In this document: piece by piece, positions 1 to 9,618 of the stretch
How the letters are laid out: each line of letters starts with the position of its first letter
Position numbering within the stretch: the first letter of the stretch is position 1
DNA from: Cytidiella melzeri
Lineage: Eukaryota > Basidiomycota > Agaricomycetes > Polyporales > Irpicaceae
Length of the DNA: 35,574 nucleotides
Assembly (NCBI GenBank): GCA_022592445.1
Contig: JABYQR010000427.1
Span: 1 to 35,574, forward strand
Direction: 5' to 3'
The notes under the pieces: generated by a model
The model's input: only the letters and a program-made list of their open reading frames with translations
What the model was told of the DNA's origin: nothing
The model's database searches: none
Position numbers and translations under genes: made by a program

Positions 1-798
1 CTCCAATCACCTTAGGTTAAAATCAGTCATGGCACTTCATATACATCTAGAACACAATAATGAATGAATCTTGTAATCCCTCAGCCTGTGGGGACTTTCT
101 TAGGGTGATTCATGTTTCTGTGCATGTTAATTCCGCTCCTGCTTACCTTTCTTTACCTCTGGAAGCATGGGTGTTGGCGGCGGGGGGATGTAACTTCTCA
201 CGCTACTGCTTGTTAGGCTACTCCAAACAATGGTGAAGCTTTCTTGAGACAGCTGTTGATGGCTGCGCGGCGGGAGGGCAATTGGTAATTTTTGAAAGGC
301 AGCAGGGGAGCTGGTGCACCACAAAAGATCAAGCCTCAAACTAAGCAAGCTGGCACATTAACTGAGGTGATCATGCATGGCAAAGTGCTTTTTAGTAGTT
401 TGTCATCCATGCTGTATGTTAGAACTCTACAGGGCAACCCATTCTTCTTGTTTGCAATGTGCCGCGTATGGCCACCTTACCCATTGTCACAAGTAGCAAT
501 CTGTTGCCACAAATGTAATGTGTAAGTCATTCTTAATGTTGCACTATGTTTGCGAGATGCCAGCTATTGAAGTTGTCTATACAGTGGGGTATTTACCTGT
601 GTGGACACAATAGATCTGCACCAAGGAGCAGATCTGCTAAACGAATGCATGATTGGACTTTGAGATGGATTCTGCATACCTTTGTTCTCTATACACACAC
701 ATGTTGTAGTAATGTCTTCCCAAAAGTTTGGTACTGCACAAGGGATGCATAGTATTGTGCTCGAGTCAAATTGGATCCATGCCACATACTTACAGTAC
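1..798. other. No recognisable gene (3' flank of KDZ pseudogene)
   Basis: I see no convincing coding frame here; only short open frames on both strands, with no family motifs. A small inverted repeat (AGATCTGC / GCAGATCT) lies near 609-636. The stretch follows the stop codon of the minus-strand KDZ pseudogene, so it could hold that element's 3' untranslated and terminal sequence, but I could not identify a terminal inverted repeat. Confidence 0.5.
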
Positions 799-976
799 CT
801 AGGTGATCTCCAGCCAGTCAAGAAAGTCTACAAGTTCTTCAGCTGTCTCAGTAAAGCCAGGAGGTTCCATAGACTTGATGTTGTCATCATTGTCCGAGGC
901 AGCTGCATCATCTATGTTAGTTCATTCTAAGTCTGCTGTACAGATTCCTAGCATCCTGACCCATGCCAGAGCAGGA

Positions 977-1469
977 TGTTAGGAACACAACCAAACTCTA
1001 TGAAGAGCAAGAAAGTGACAACGGGGGTGGGGGAATGACGAGCAAACTTGCGTGGACAATGACAATAAGGGAAATGATAATATGAAGGAGAAACAACAAC
1101 AAGGAAGCAGCTAACAATGAGCTAAAGACCAGGTTATATTAGTACATCAATGGACCTAGTACAAGGTGGACGTCACCTAAAGACCAGGAGGTAGAATGTG
1201 AGGTCTTTAGGGAGCTACAGAGTGGGTTTATATACATCGCAGACAAGGATCCCTGGTACCGGGTCTGTACTCCTAACACTGCTGTGGGAACGTATTGTGT
1301 GCTATGGTGCAATGTTCTACAATGTTTCACAATGTTCCAGCACCTTCTATGATCATGTGACCAGTCTGTCACATGTACTTGATCACATGCGGGAGCTATG
1401 TGCCATCAATAAGATAAGATAAGATAAACAAAGGAGAAGAAGAACGAAAAAGTGTGCATGTTTGTGACA
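977..1469 (-). repeat. Solo LTR of the gypsy-1 family inside the KDZ pseudogene
   Basis: 493 bp running from TGTTAGGAACACAACC to TTTGTGACA on the + strand, flanked by a perfect 5-bp target duplication CAGGA (972-976 and 1470-1474). It matches the gypsy-1 LTR (3180-3237 plus 10166-10603) along its length with scattered substitutions. No internal retroelement sequence is attached, so it is the product of LTR-LTR recombination. A minus-strand TATA-like TATATAAA lies near 1231-1238. A GATAAGATAAGATAA run at about 1412-1427 gives repeated GATA-factor type sites. The KDZ reading frame continues on both sides, which places the insertion inside that gene. Confidence 0.85.
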
Positions 1470-3062
1470 CAGGAACATTGTTTCTGCAAGAGTAGTTGCG
1501 GCCTTCTCTCCTTCCAAGCTTGAGTGTGCCTGTAAATCCGGGGAGCAAGGAAATATGGTGTAAGCGTCAAGCAACACAAGCATTAACACAATCACGCACA
1601 GCCCATCTCTTTGACACCTTGTATGCCATGGTCAGATCTGGAACTATTGACTGCGCAACTGCATGCCAATAGTCGACGTGTTCGTCAAACATGAATGACA
1701 GTACACATTGCAATGAGAGATCTCTTTGTGCGCTCACTTGATGTTGAAGTAAATATGAGTGGCCTCTCGGTGCAGGGGATCAGCCCATTTGAGTTGCCAA
1801 GTGTCTTGACGTGCGTTGCAGAGAAGATTGAAAGCTCCCCCTGACAACAAGTCAATGAGTTCCTCCCATTGTAGCTTTGGCCTAGGGGGTTTCAAAAGCG
1901 ACGCCTGCTTGTTGTACTTGTCCAATGCCTTTGGGATTGCTTCAGCACAAGTTTGGAGAGCCTGGCCTTTTTTTTTGTGCAGTTTGTATGCTGACAGTTG
2001 GAAATTAGCACATTAAATTTGTACTGAAGGTGGGCTCGTACCTATGCCACCCATGCTGAGTTTTGTCAACTCGAGGAGTCACTGAACAACAAGCTGCTCA
2101 AGCTTGTCCAGCACAAGACAATAGTTTTGCATCGTCATTTCAGACATGGCCTCCAGGTACACTGGACTTGTACGTGTCCAGTGTTCCTCAATGGACAGTC
2201 TTTCTTCGAGGGCAACGGTATGGGCTTCAGCCTCCTCAAACTTTCTCCATGCATTGCGATAGCAGTTCTTGATGGCAGTGATTGCAGCGCCACGTACGCA
2301 CTTTGCAGCTGTGTCAAGATTGAGTCACTTGTGTTTGGTACTTGCAATACTTGTGCAGAGCCAATCAATATTGAGTCAGTGGCATACCCAAAGGCAATCA
2401 ACAATGTACTGAGCTTCTTTGAGTTCCTAAAGAGAGTCCAGGTATTCTAATCAAAGCAATATTTCTTCTGGCTCCTTCTTGAGACCCTCAAGATAAACCT
2501 TTTTGGCTTTGAGGTACTGAACATTGTCAGCCGAAGTTGTTCCAAGCCTAGCAGAAAGCAACCACAAGTGGGCACCATTGGTGCAAATGCTGTTGAGTGC
2601 CTGCTTATAGCTGTGCAGGAGGAATGTTCCTGTGCAAACGTGATACTCACGGCTCAGTTGTGGTTAACATACATAGAATTGAGCTCACCAGAATCTGTGT
2701 GTTTATCCAAGCTACAAAAAGCCCAATGCTGCTCAGTTGCCTGGTGTCAATGAAAAGCTGTGGACAGGCTGGTACCAGAGGCAAGCATGTTCAAGTCCTT
2801 GAATGCTCACTTGCACCCCTCAAAGTCCTCCTTGCCAGTGCCTTTGATGTACATGGGGTGCCAGTCAAGCTCACAGAGCCAATTGTACTGGTGGCCATGG
2901 AACGCTGGTACAATGAGACAAAGTTGGTGTTCTTCCGCGCAAGCCCGCAGGGAGCTAGACATGACAGTTTTGGACGTGTCACACCCTACGTCGTAAGCCA
3001 GCCCAACACAGCTTCCGAACACGGCCATCAGCTTGTTGATGACAGAGAGGGGGTATTTTTGA

Positions 3063-3114
3063 CTGTGACAAGCAGTCAGTGTATACCATCAGTAAGAGAA
3101 CAAAGACAACATAC
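3063..3114 (-). other. Intron in the KDZ pseudogene
   Basis: 52-bp GT-AG intron on the minus strand: donor GTATGTTG, acceptor GCTTGTCACAG, with an internal ACTGACTG branch-like site. Removing it joins SGEL to QKYPLSV in frame, which matches the continuous SGELxKYPL block expected of KDZ proteins. The size is typical of agaricomycete introns. Confidence 0.75.
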
Positions 3115-3179
3115 AGTTCACCACTCCTGATCATATTGCAGTACACCAACACATGTCTGTGTTGACAGAACAACGCAAA

Positions 3180-3237
3180 TGTCAAGAACACAACCAAACT
3201 CTAGGAAGAGCGAGGAAGTGATGACAGGGAGGGAGGA
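3180..3237 (-). repeat. Gypsy-1 3' LTR, segment left of the copia-1 insertion
   Basis: Begins TGTCAAGAACACAACC, matching the start of the solo LTR at 977, and ends in GAGGA (3233-3237), one copy of the copia-1 target duplication. It resumes at 10166, after the second GAGGA (10161-10165). The left edge interrupts the KDZ frame; the candidate gypsy-1 target sequence is GCAAA (3175-3179), but the partner copy is not seen because the other end of gypsy-1 is missing. Confidence 0.8.
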
Positions 3238-3760
3238 TGTTTGAAAGTTACGAGTGTAGGGGATGACTAGGAGAGTCAACTAACTCTGGGAGTAAGTGTC
3301 TTATTATTTCTCTGCTCTCTAGGAGCTGTATATATACATGTCTGTAACTAGATTACTAATGCTACAGTAATGTCATATGAGTAAGGATTGGTAAGGATTG
3401 GTAATCCTATGAGTAATGATTGGTAATGCACAGTCCTGCTTGCTAATACTACTGAATAGAGAATGTAAGCGATGACTGAGCATCCTACATAACTGAATGG
3501 TGCTGACTGAGCCTTTAGTAAGCTCAATACATTTGGTATATGAAATATGAGTCATGCAGAAGCCTCATGGTACTTCTGTTATTCAGTCATGGAAACTACT
3601 GGAACACGATGCCATATGGTGCAAGTATCGCATCGTGTGTGACCATAAGGATGGTGGAATCACATGCTATGTACTATCTGTGCTTATCTATCTACATATC
3701 TAATCTACATTGTCCATAGATCTGATGTCCGATAATCAGCGATACAATCTCGCTTTGACA
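3238..3760 (-). repeat. Copia-1 3' LTR
   Basis: 523 bp with TG...CA ends. By eye it is identical to the 5' LTR at 9638-10160. It has a TATA-like TGTATATATACA at about 3327-3338, a short direct repeat (GTAAGGATTG twice, then GGTAATGATTGG-like units) near 3380-3425, and one TGAGTCA bZIP-type site near 3548. The sequence around the TATA box (CTTATTATTT ... ATACATGTCTGTA) is shared with the copia-2 LTR, which suggests a conserved promoter core. Confidence 0.95.
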
Positions 3761-3817
3761 CTCCCACTTGATGCCAACATCATTTTGCTTTGAGCTACTT
3801 TGAATGACAGCATCTCG

Positions 3818-5407
3818 TTAGGGTGCAGTGAAGTTCACTAGTCCAAGACTCCCACTGAATTTAGACTGTTTCTGAAATGCCAATGACTTGGTCATAATAT
3901 CAGCAACTTGGTCTTCAGTTGGGATGGCATAGAGTTCTGCCTTTTTGTCTTCATTTATGAACTCACGAACATAGTGATAACGAATGTCAATGTGCTTTGA
4001 ACGAGCTTCAATCTTTGGATTCTTTGTGAAGAAGATGGCACCATGGTTGTCGCAATAGATCGTAGTGGGACCTCTTGGTGACATATCCAATTCCGTAAGC
4101 ATAGTACGTATCCAAGCACACTGCCTCGCTGTGTCGCATAATGCCATGTACTCTGCTTCCATTGAAGAGAGTGCTACAGTCTTCTGTTTCCTCGAGACCC
4201 ATGACACTGCGCCTTTGGCCAGAAGGAATGCATAGCCAGTAGTGGAGTGTCTGTCGTCTTTGTTCTCAGCCCAGTCTGCGTCTGAGTACCCAACTAGTCC
4301 AGATTGGCTGTGTCCATCATACTTGATAGCATATGACTGAGTACCAAGTAGATAACGGAGTATGTACTTCGCAGCATTCATATGGATCTGAGTGGGATTT
4401 GACATATACTGAGAAAGACGTATGACAGCATATGAAATGTCGGGACGAGTACCAATCATAACATATATGAGTGTACCAATCAAGGCTTGATACGAACTCC
4501 TAAGCTCATGTTCTGCTGTATAGCCGGAATCTGCTTTACGAAGTTCTAGTCCAGATGGTAAAGGTGTACGGGCAGGGTTAGCATTGATCATTTGAAAACG
4601 TTTAAGAGCATCTTCAATGTACAACCCTTGAGAAAGGTAGAGTGTACGCTCTTTACGATTTCTATGCACTTGCATGCCTAGGATTAGCTTTGCTTCTCCT
4701 AAGTCACGCATCTCATATTGATTCATGAGATTTGTTTTGAGTGCTTTGATCCCAGCTTTATCGTTGCCAATAGGAAATATATCATCAACATAGAGGATAA
4801 GCATCAAAGTCCCCCCTTGTTGGTGATATATGTATACACCAGCATCGGACTCAACACGTTCAAAGCCTAAAGCTACAAGCGTGTTGTGTATTTTGATATT
4901 CCAAGTTCGTGAAGCTTGTTTAAGTCCATAAATGGCTTTCTTAAGCAAACAAACATGGTTCTCTTTTCCCTTCTCTACGAAACCTTCTGGTTGTTCCATA
5001 TAGATTTCCTCATCCAGTTCGCCGTACAGGAATGCTGTTTTTACGTCCAGTGCCTCGATTTCCCAATTCTCGAGTGCAGCTATAGCTAGTAGTGTGCGGA
5101 TGGACTCAAAACGTGTGACTGGTGAGAAGGTTTCTTGATAATCGATTCCTTCAACTTGCGTGAAGCCTTTTGCTACAAGACGTGCTTTGTAAAGACCATC
5201 AGATTTGACTGCAAAGACCCATTTGCATTTGACTATTTTTCGTGAAGGGTCTGGTCGTTTAACAAGCTTCCAAGTGCCATTCTTCATTTGAGAGGCAATT
5301 TTGTCTTGTGCAGCAGCGTACCATAAATCTCTATTGTCACTTTTCATCGCTTGTTTCCAAGTCTGAGGAAATTCGTTCATTGCGAACACCGTGACATATG
5401 AAGACAA
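3818..5407 (-). pseudogene. Copia-1 reverse transcriptase and RNase H
   Basis: 529-codon frame coding for the C-terminal half of a Ty1/copia Pol. RT (about residues 15-245): WKLVKRP, KCKWVFAVKSDG, KARLVAKGFTQ, DVKTAFLYGELDEEIYMEQP (121-140), LLKKAIYGLKQASRTW, and the catalytic YVDD at 206-209. RNase H (about 365-485): GYSDADWA, SSMEAEYMAL, CDNHGAI and HIDIRYHYVRE. These motifs look intact. The first codon is not a natural start: the same frame runs upstream but is cut by a TAA at 5441-5443, and it belongs to a polyprotein. Integrase is missing upstream, so any active RT would have to come from readthrough or from another element. Confidence 0.93.
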
Positions 5408-5440
5408 TATATGTTCTAGAGATTCAGATTGACCCTCCGA

Positions 5441-5860
5441 TTAACTCGGTAGATCAGATGGGAGATCAATGTTCGATTCCTCCGGTGTCGAAGGTAATCT
5501 AGAAGATCCAGGTACTGGATTAGACGCTGTACGTCTTACTGGTCCAGGTACTGCTGGCTTCGTTGATTCTCTCCATTTAGCCGTTTGCTCCTTTTGTCGC
5601 TTTTCAACACCCTTATCGCGTGCAACTGCCTGTTCATTACGCTTCACTTCGTCGACTGGATTAAAGCCAAGCGAAGGATTCTTTCCAGCAGTTGATCTCT
5701 TTGGTCGAGACGGTGGTTGCTGCTGTACTGGTTGACGTGCGTTTGAACGTGAAGGCTGAGGCAGTGCTTGCTGCGGTCTACTGACTGGTGTGCCGCGGGT
5801 ATTACGACTGGGTGCTCTTGGCTGAGGTACAGGCTGCTGAGGAGGATTCTGCGGTTCTTG
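5441..5860 (-). pseudogene. Copia-1 post-integrase linker fragment
   Basis: In the RT frame upstream of the TAA at 5441 lies a basic, Pro/Ser/Gln-rich stretch with KRSTAGKNPSLGFNPVDEVKR and SRLPSTPEE. The corresponding piece of copia-2 (around 34750-35050) has RSTAGKNPKLSMRPVDMQK after its integrase. This is therefore the normally variable linker between integrase and RT. Here it is joined directly to the C-terminal part of gag, in a different frame, which marks an internal deletion of protease and integrase. The exact junction, somewhere near 5850-5860, cannot be placed without an intact relative. Confidence 0.75.
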
Positions 5861-6669
5861 TTGTCTTGTTTCTTCTTGTTCTGCTGCTGATTGTTCTGCG
5901 CTCCAGACGACTTGTTCTTCCGAGTATTGTTATTGGACGGTTTAGTGTCCCAGTGTTCCTCGGTAGAGTGATTGGTCTTGCCACATTTGTCACATCTCTT
6001 TGAACCTTTATTGAATCGCTTGACTTGAGTTATCCTTGAAGCAGAGGTGCCTACTTCGTTAGAAAGACGCCTAGTTTCCTCGGCTTCAATCTTAGGAATG
6101 ATGTTACTCAAGGTCAAGTTCTTCAGGTCATCGATAGTGCTGATGTATGCGGATAAAGCAAGATCATATGAAGGAGGAAGTTTTCCCAGCAACAGGAAAG
6201 CCTTCATTTTGTCGTCAAGAGTGAGACCAGCAGTAGCGACATCTTTGATCATGGTCTGGTACTTTTCGATCTGAGGACGTATTTCTTGATTTTCATCAAA
6301 GACCAGGTTGTTCAATTTCTTGAACGCAACCATGCTCTCGAGTACGTTGGACTTTTCGTACTCTTTCTTCATGGTGTCCCAGATGTACTTTGCATCAGTG
6401 ATCTTGTTGTTGTCAAGTTTGGACTTGATAATATCGAAAGAAATCTTTGACAAGAGGTATCCAGCCGCTCGTATATTCAACGTCTTCCATTTAGCAATCA
6501 CTGCTGCATCAGCAGGAGAGCCTGGTTCCGTGCTAGCTCCGGTGACAATGTCCCAACCATCAATGAACATCAGAGTGGCCTGCATAGCCATCCTCCATTC
6601 TTGATAGTTATTGCCTTTAAGAACTGGTTTGTCATCCTTAGCTAGCTTCTGGATTTCGTCAGAACTCAT
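5644..6669 (-). CDS. Copia-1 Gag (C-terminus replaced by out-of-frame linker sequence)
   Basis: 341 codons. The N-terminal 230 or so residues are a Ty1/copia-type Gag (the UBN2-like family): LKGNNYQEWRMAMQATL near residue 18, YIWDTMKKEYE, MVAFKKLNNL, LLLGKLPPSYD, LSNIIPKIEAEETRR. A zinc knuckle follows, CDKCGKTNHSTEEHW (C-x2-C-x4-H-x4-H, a CCHH variant of the usual CCHC), then an Asn/Gln/Lys-rich tail. The last roughly 70 residues read the post-integrase linker in the wrong frame. The ATG at 6669 sits in TTACCATGA, overlapping the stop of the upstream frame. Gag builds the virus-like particle and packages RNA. The CA part looks complete, so this copy may still make particle protein. Confidence 0.85.
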   Translation of the reverse strand: MSSDEIQKLAKDDKPVLKGNNYQEWRMAMQATLMFIDGWDIVTGASTEPGSPADAAVIAKWKTLNIRAAGYLLSKISFDIIKSKLDNNKITDAKYIWDTMKKEYEKSNVLESMVAFKKLNNLVFDENQEIRPQIEKYQTMIKDVATAGLTLDDKMKAFLLLGKLPPSYDLALSAYISTIDDLKNLTLSNIIPKIEAEETRRLSNEVGTSASRITQVKRFNKGSKRCDKCGKTNHSTEEHWDTKPSNNNTRKNKSSGAQNNQQQNKKKQDNKNRRILLSSLYLSQEHPVVIPAAHQSVDRSKHCLSLHVQTHVNQYSSNHRLDQRDQLLERILRLALIQSTK

Positions 6670-7277
6670 GGTAAGAAGAAGTATACGATATCAAACTCCT
6701 CTCCATGAAATCTACTATAGTATTCGTTGATCAACAGGGGTATTTCTGGTAGAAGCGGTTCAAGAGCGTTGTCCTCGACGTCACTATCTTCGTCTAGAAG
6801 ATGTTCTACTTCAGAATCAGATTCTGATGCAGATTTGATCGTATCTGGTATGTCTACCTTTGATCGACGTGGCGGAGATTCGATTAACGTAGACGCTGAT
6901 GAAACTGCAACTGTTGTGATCGCGGATATAGATTCTTCTTCTCCGGTGTGAGGTTCCGGAGATTGTGAGGATGGAGTTGAAGTGTTGTCAACAATAAGAT
7001 CCCAATCAAGATGCGGTTCTTCTCCGATATTCTCTGGATTGATTTCACCGAGCTGTTCGTCGTTAGGAGCAATGTATCGTCCTTTAGAGCATACAGCAAC
7101 TAGATCGGTGTCTTCAAAGTAATCAGCTCTGTCTTGTCCAAATAGACGATATGGACAAGGTTGAGTGACACAAGACAAGAGATATCTTTCAGAGAATACA
7201 AAAGATGTATCGCACTTGTTTATGGTATCAAAGAAGTGATCTCGTTGTTTACAACGCGGTGCCAAATTTTTACAAGT
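6666..7277 (-). CDS. Copia-1 pre-gag frame with Cys cluster (QPCPYRL)
   Basis: Open for about 200 codons on the minus strand with no methionine codon; the most upstream near-cognate codon is TTG at 7265. The N-terminal part holds CKQRDHFFD and SERYLLSCVTQPCPYRL, which lines up without gaps with HVFD ... NERSFYKCENQPCPNRL upstream of the gag of gypsy-2. The rest is acidic and Ser/Glu-rich. It ends with TGA in CCATGA, whose ATG starts gag. The missing start suggests it is reached by splicing or frameshifting from the upstream ORF; I found no clear donor/acceptor pair. I do not know a function. A zinc-binding cofactor of Gag or of RNA is a guess from position and Cys/His content. Confidence 0.55.
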   Translation of the reverse strand, partial: TCKNLAPRCKQRDHFFDTINKCDTSFVFSERYLLSCVTQPCPYRLFGQDRADYFEDTDLVAVCSKGRYIAPNDEQLGEINPENIGEEPHLDWDLIVDNTSTPSSQSPEPHTGEEESISAITTVAVSSASTLIESPPRRSKVDIPDTIKSASESDSEVEHLLDEDSDVEDNALEPLLPEIPLLINEYYSRFHGEEFDIVYFFLP

Positions 7278-7469
7278 TTATCTACAGGAAACATAAGACG
7301 CGTTACTAACGATTCGTCAAGACGGCAGAGATGAAGGAAAGGTGGTACAAAAGTACTACAAGTACAACTACAGAAACTTGTTGAAAGTGACCGTGTACAA
7401 ATGTACAAATACACATCGCAATATTTTATATGTTACATGTGCGGTATTGCTCAAGTTTCAGTCGCCCGT

Positions 7470-8834
7470 TTACTCGCTATTTCTAGCTACCATCCTGTCC
7501 AACATTTGGAGAAGCTCATTCTCCTCAGTCGGCTGCTCGACGATCTGTCCTTCCTCAGCTGGCTGTGACCAGTCTCGAATTTGGTCCTTGACCTCTTCGG
7601 ACATTGTGGTCCAGTCGTCGTTCTGCTTGAGGCGCCAGGCGATGATTTGAACGAGCTTTCGCTCGCTAAACTTGTCGTTGCCTTGGACGACCTGCATAGC
7701 AGTGTGGAAGTCATCATGTCGGAGCTGGAATGGTTCCCGTTCCCCATCCGTGCGGTACCAGACAAAACCGTGTCGCATCATAATCGCAACACGAGCTGAT
7801 GCTGCAATAAATTTGTACGACTCGATTTGGTCCTCTTCAAGCGCAAAGAACAGGCGACAGCCTCCTCCTTCAATGTTCGACTTGAGCACCACACCATTGT
7901 CCGTGATGAAAGAGATTGCATCCATGATGTGTGGCTCGGCGTCGGTGAACTTGCCATCCCAGATCTTGTCGGCGACGTCCTGTGCGTTTTGCAACGCAGT
8001 CCCGGTCAATTCGTCCCACTCGAAGCAGTATGAGCTCGCATCATGAAGCTCAGTGGTTGGAGCAACAGGGCGCTCTTCCCCAAAGAACTCCTCGATGGTT
8101 TCAACGGGCTCGTTGACGATGGTGGTGCTCGAGGTGACTGGTGACGGCGGAACCATAGGAACATCTTGTTCGACGTTAACGGGTATAGCAGGAGTACGTG
8201 GGCGAGGTGGTTGACGAGGAAGTGGAGACTGACTCCGTTCGCTGCGACGGGCGGCACGGGCTTGCTCCAGTTCAAATTGAACTCGTCCGCGGTGGTTTGT
8301 GCGGAAACCTCGTCCACGAGGTGCAGTTGGCTGCCTTTGGGGCTGAGAGGTGGTCTGGCAGCGTTGCTGCTTGTCGTAGAGCTCGGCAAGACGAGGAGTA
8401 TTGTCCCCCCTTCGACGCATGTCTGCGTGAACGGAGGTGCGGATATTGTTGATGATACGGTTTACCGCTTCCTGTGGACGCGGACGTGGGCGAAGGGATT
8501 CGCGGTCAAAGGTGGCAGGAGGAGCGCGACGATTGTTAGACCGTGCGCTTTGCGAATTTCCCCCCTCTCGATCGGCGCGGCGAGCTGCTCTAGCCTCGGT
8601 ATTCCATTGATGGTTCGGGATAGTACTGAGGAAGAACGTATGATGGTGATGGTCCGTTGCAGATTCTACACGATCATAATCGAACCTTAGCTGGTTCGGT
8701 TCAATTTGTCGAATTTGCAGAGTGTTACCTCCGGCCAGGCGAACTCGCTCAGTACGTCTTTCCAAAAACTGTTCCCAGTTCCTGGAACGCTGTTCAGCCC
8801 TTTCGAAGATAGCATTGGTACGACGGGCGGGCAT
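7470..8834 (-). CDS. Unknown 454-residue leader ORF of copia-1
   Basis: Starts at an ATG (8834) and lies between the 5' LTR leader and gag, on the element's coding strand. I do not recognise it. Residues 1-270 are very Arg/Pro/Gln-rich and low-complexity, with an RGRGF...RGR patch, which would suit nucleic-acid binding or disorder. Residues 280-440 look like a folded alpha/beta domain: SYCFEWDEL, DVADKIWDGKFTDAEPHIMD, GGGCRLFFALEEDQIESYKF, MRHGFVWYRTDGEREPFQLR. The C-terminus is acidic (QPAEEGQIVEQPTEENE). It does not look like protease, integrase, Gag or envelope and has no membrane segment or signal peptide. The uninterrupted frame in an otherwise damaged element suggests selection or very recent loss elsewhere. 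It could be captured host or mycoviral sequence. Confidence 0.6.
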   Translation of the reverse strand: MPARRTNAIFERAEQRSRNWEQFLERRTERVRLAGGNTLQIRQIEPNQLRFDYDRVESATDHHHHTFFLSTIPNHQWNTEARAARRADREGGNSQSARSNNRRAPPATFDRESLRPRPRPQEAVNRIINNIRTSVHADMRRRGDNTPRLAELYDKQQRCQTTSQPQRQPTAPRGRGFRTNHRGRVQFELEQARAARRSERSQSPLPRQPPRPRTPAIPVNVEQDVPMVPPSPVTSSTTIVNEPVETIEEFFGEERPVAPTTELHDASSYCFEWDELTGTALQNAQDVADKIWDGKFTDAEPHIMDAISFITDNGVVLKSNIEGGGCRLFFALEEDQIESYKFIAASARVAIMMRHGFVWYRTDGEREPFQLRHDDFHTAMQVVQGNDKFSERKLVQIIAWRLKQNDDWTTMSEEVKDQIRDWSQPAEEGQIVEQPTEENELLQMLDRMVARNSE

Positions 8835-9618
8835 GTTTAGAATTCGTGGGTGAAACCGAATGCGGGTCGAAGTGCTCGTCGGTTGTCGGTGTCGATCCAG
8901 AAAATGATTCTCGGAAGTGTGCGAGGAATTTCTGTGAAAGGAATAAACTGTGAGAAAAACTCTTGCACGAGAGATTCTTCACAAAAATTATCCCCAAATT
9001 CGACTTCAACCGAACGATAAGCAATGGTGAAACAAATAGAGCGCGCGTAACTAATATGCGAATGTGCAGGAGACAAAATCTCCGTGAAACCAAAAGTAAC
9101 AAAGTTCGACATAAGCCTCTACTAAATTCTACAAAAACCGACGAATTGGGAATGCCAAGGGTGTTAACTGTGCGTCGTACACAGCTCCCTTTTAGTCCCT
9201 TGAGTCACGAGCTCAAGGTGACGCCTACTTTCCCTCCTTTCACCGCTTTTCACAGCCTCCCAATTGTCTAAGACAAAAGACCCTTTCGATCACCTCTGGA
9301 CGCCACCTTATTGGGCTTTGTCCGAGTAGGTGCGTGATTCTGATAGTGAATCACAAGCCAAGAACACTTGTGAGGTGTAGGCTACCGATTGGATGTGACT
9401 GTGCGCGTGTTCCAGGGGTAAGAAAGCAGGGGCAATTCTGTAGAAAATAATTATGGGAATAATGGGCGAGGAGAGGTGAGGCTTAGTCTACTACAACTGG
9501 GTCTTCTACTACAAAGTGGCCTACAATGTGTAGAAAGAAATGTTACTCACGAAGTAACAGTTGTGTAGTGTCGAGCTTTGAGGATGGTTTCAGAGTAGAG
9601 GAGTGGTAAGAAGAGTTA
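8835..9618 (-). other. Copia-1 5' leader
   Basis: About 780 bp between the 5' LTR primer site and the ATG of the 454-codon ORF. It holds only short frames on either strand and no family motif. It would be the 5' untranslated and packaging region of the element's RNA. Confidence 0.5.

Larger units (their letters stand above)
799..3179 (-). pseudogene. KDZ transposase pseudogene, middle and C-terminal part
   Basis: Decayed DNA transposase of the Kyakuja-Dileera-Zisupton superfamily, read on the minus strand from 3179 to a TAG at 799-801. Blocks in order: MIRSGEL, then (after a 52-bp intron) QKYPLSVINKLMAVFG, GLAYDVGCDTSK, LCELDWHPMYIKGTG followed by EDFEGC, LASGTSLSTAFH, YLKAKKVYLEGLKKEPEE, LQWEELIDLLSGGAFNL, AVRDCVNACVA, LLPGFTGTLKLGRREG, and an acidic tail containing PPGFTETAEELVDFLD. 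YDxGC, LDWHPxYxxGTGxEDxEGC and LPGFTG are blocks I know from fungal KDZ proteins. In-frame stops occur at about 1567-1569, 1734-1736, 2747-2749 and twice near 2415-2451. A solo LTR (977-1469) splits the C-terminus. The 5' end is cut at 3179/3180 by a gypsy LTR, so the N-terminal part is missing here. Family assignment is firm; it is certainly non-functional. Confidence 0.85.

Noticed and set aside
2063..3130. Plus-strand open frames up to 177 codons
   Set aside because: They overlap the minus-strand KDZ pseudogene, whose family motifs identify the real coding strand.
7220..7414. KLVKIW similarity of a copia-1 frame to GKIWFKQL in the gypsy-2 leader frame
   Set aside because: Too short, and its distance to the shared Cys cluster differs (about 30 against 150 nt); probably chance.
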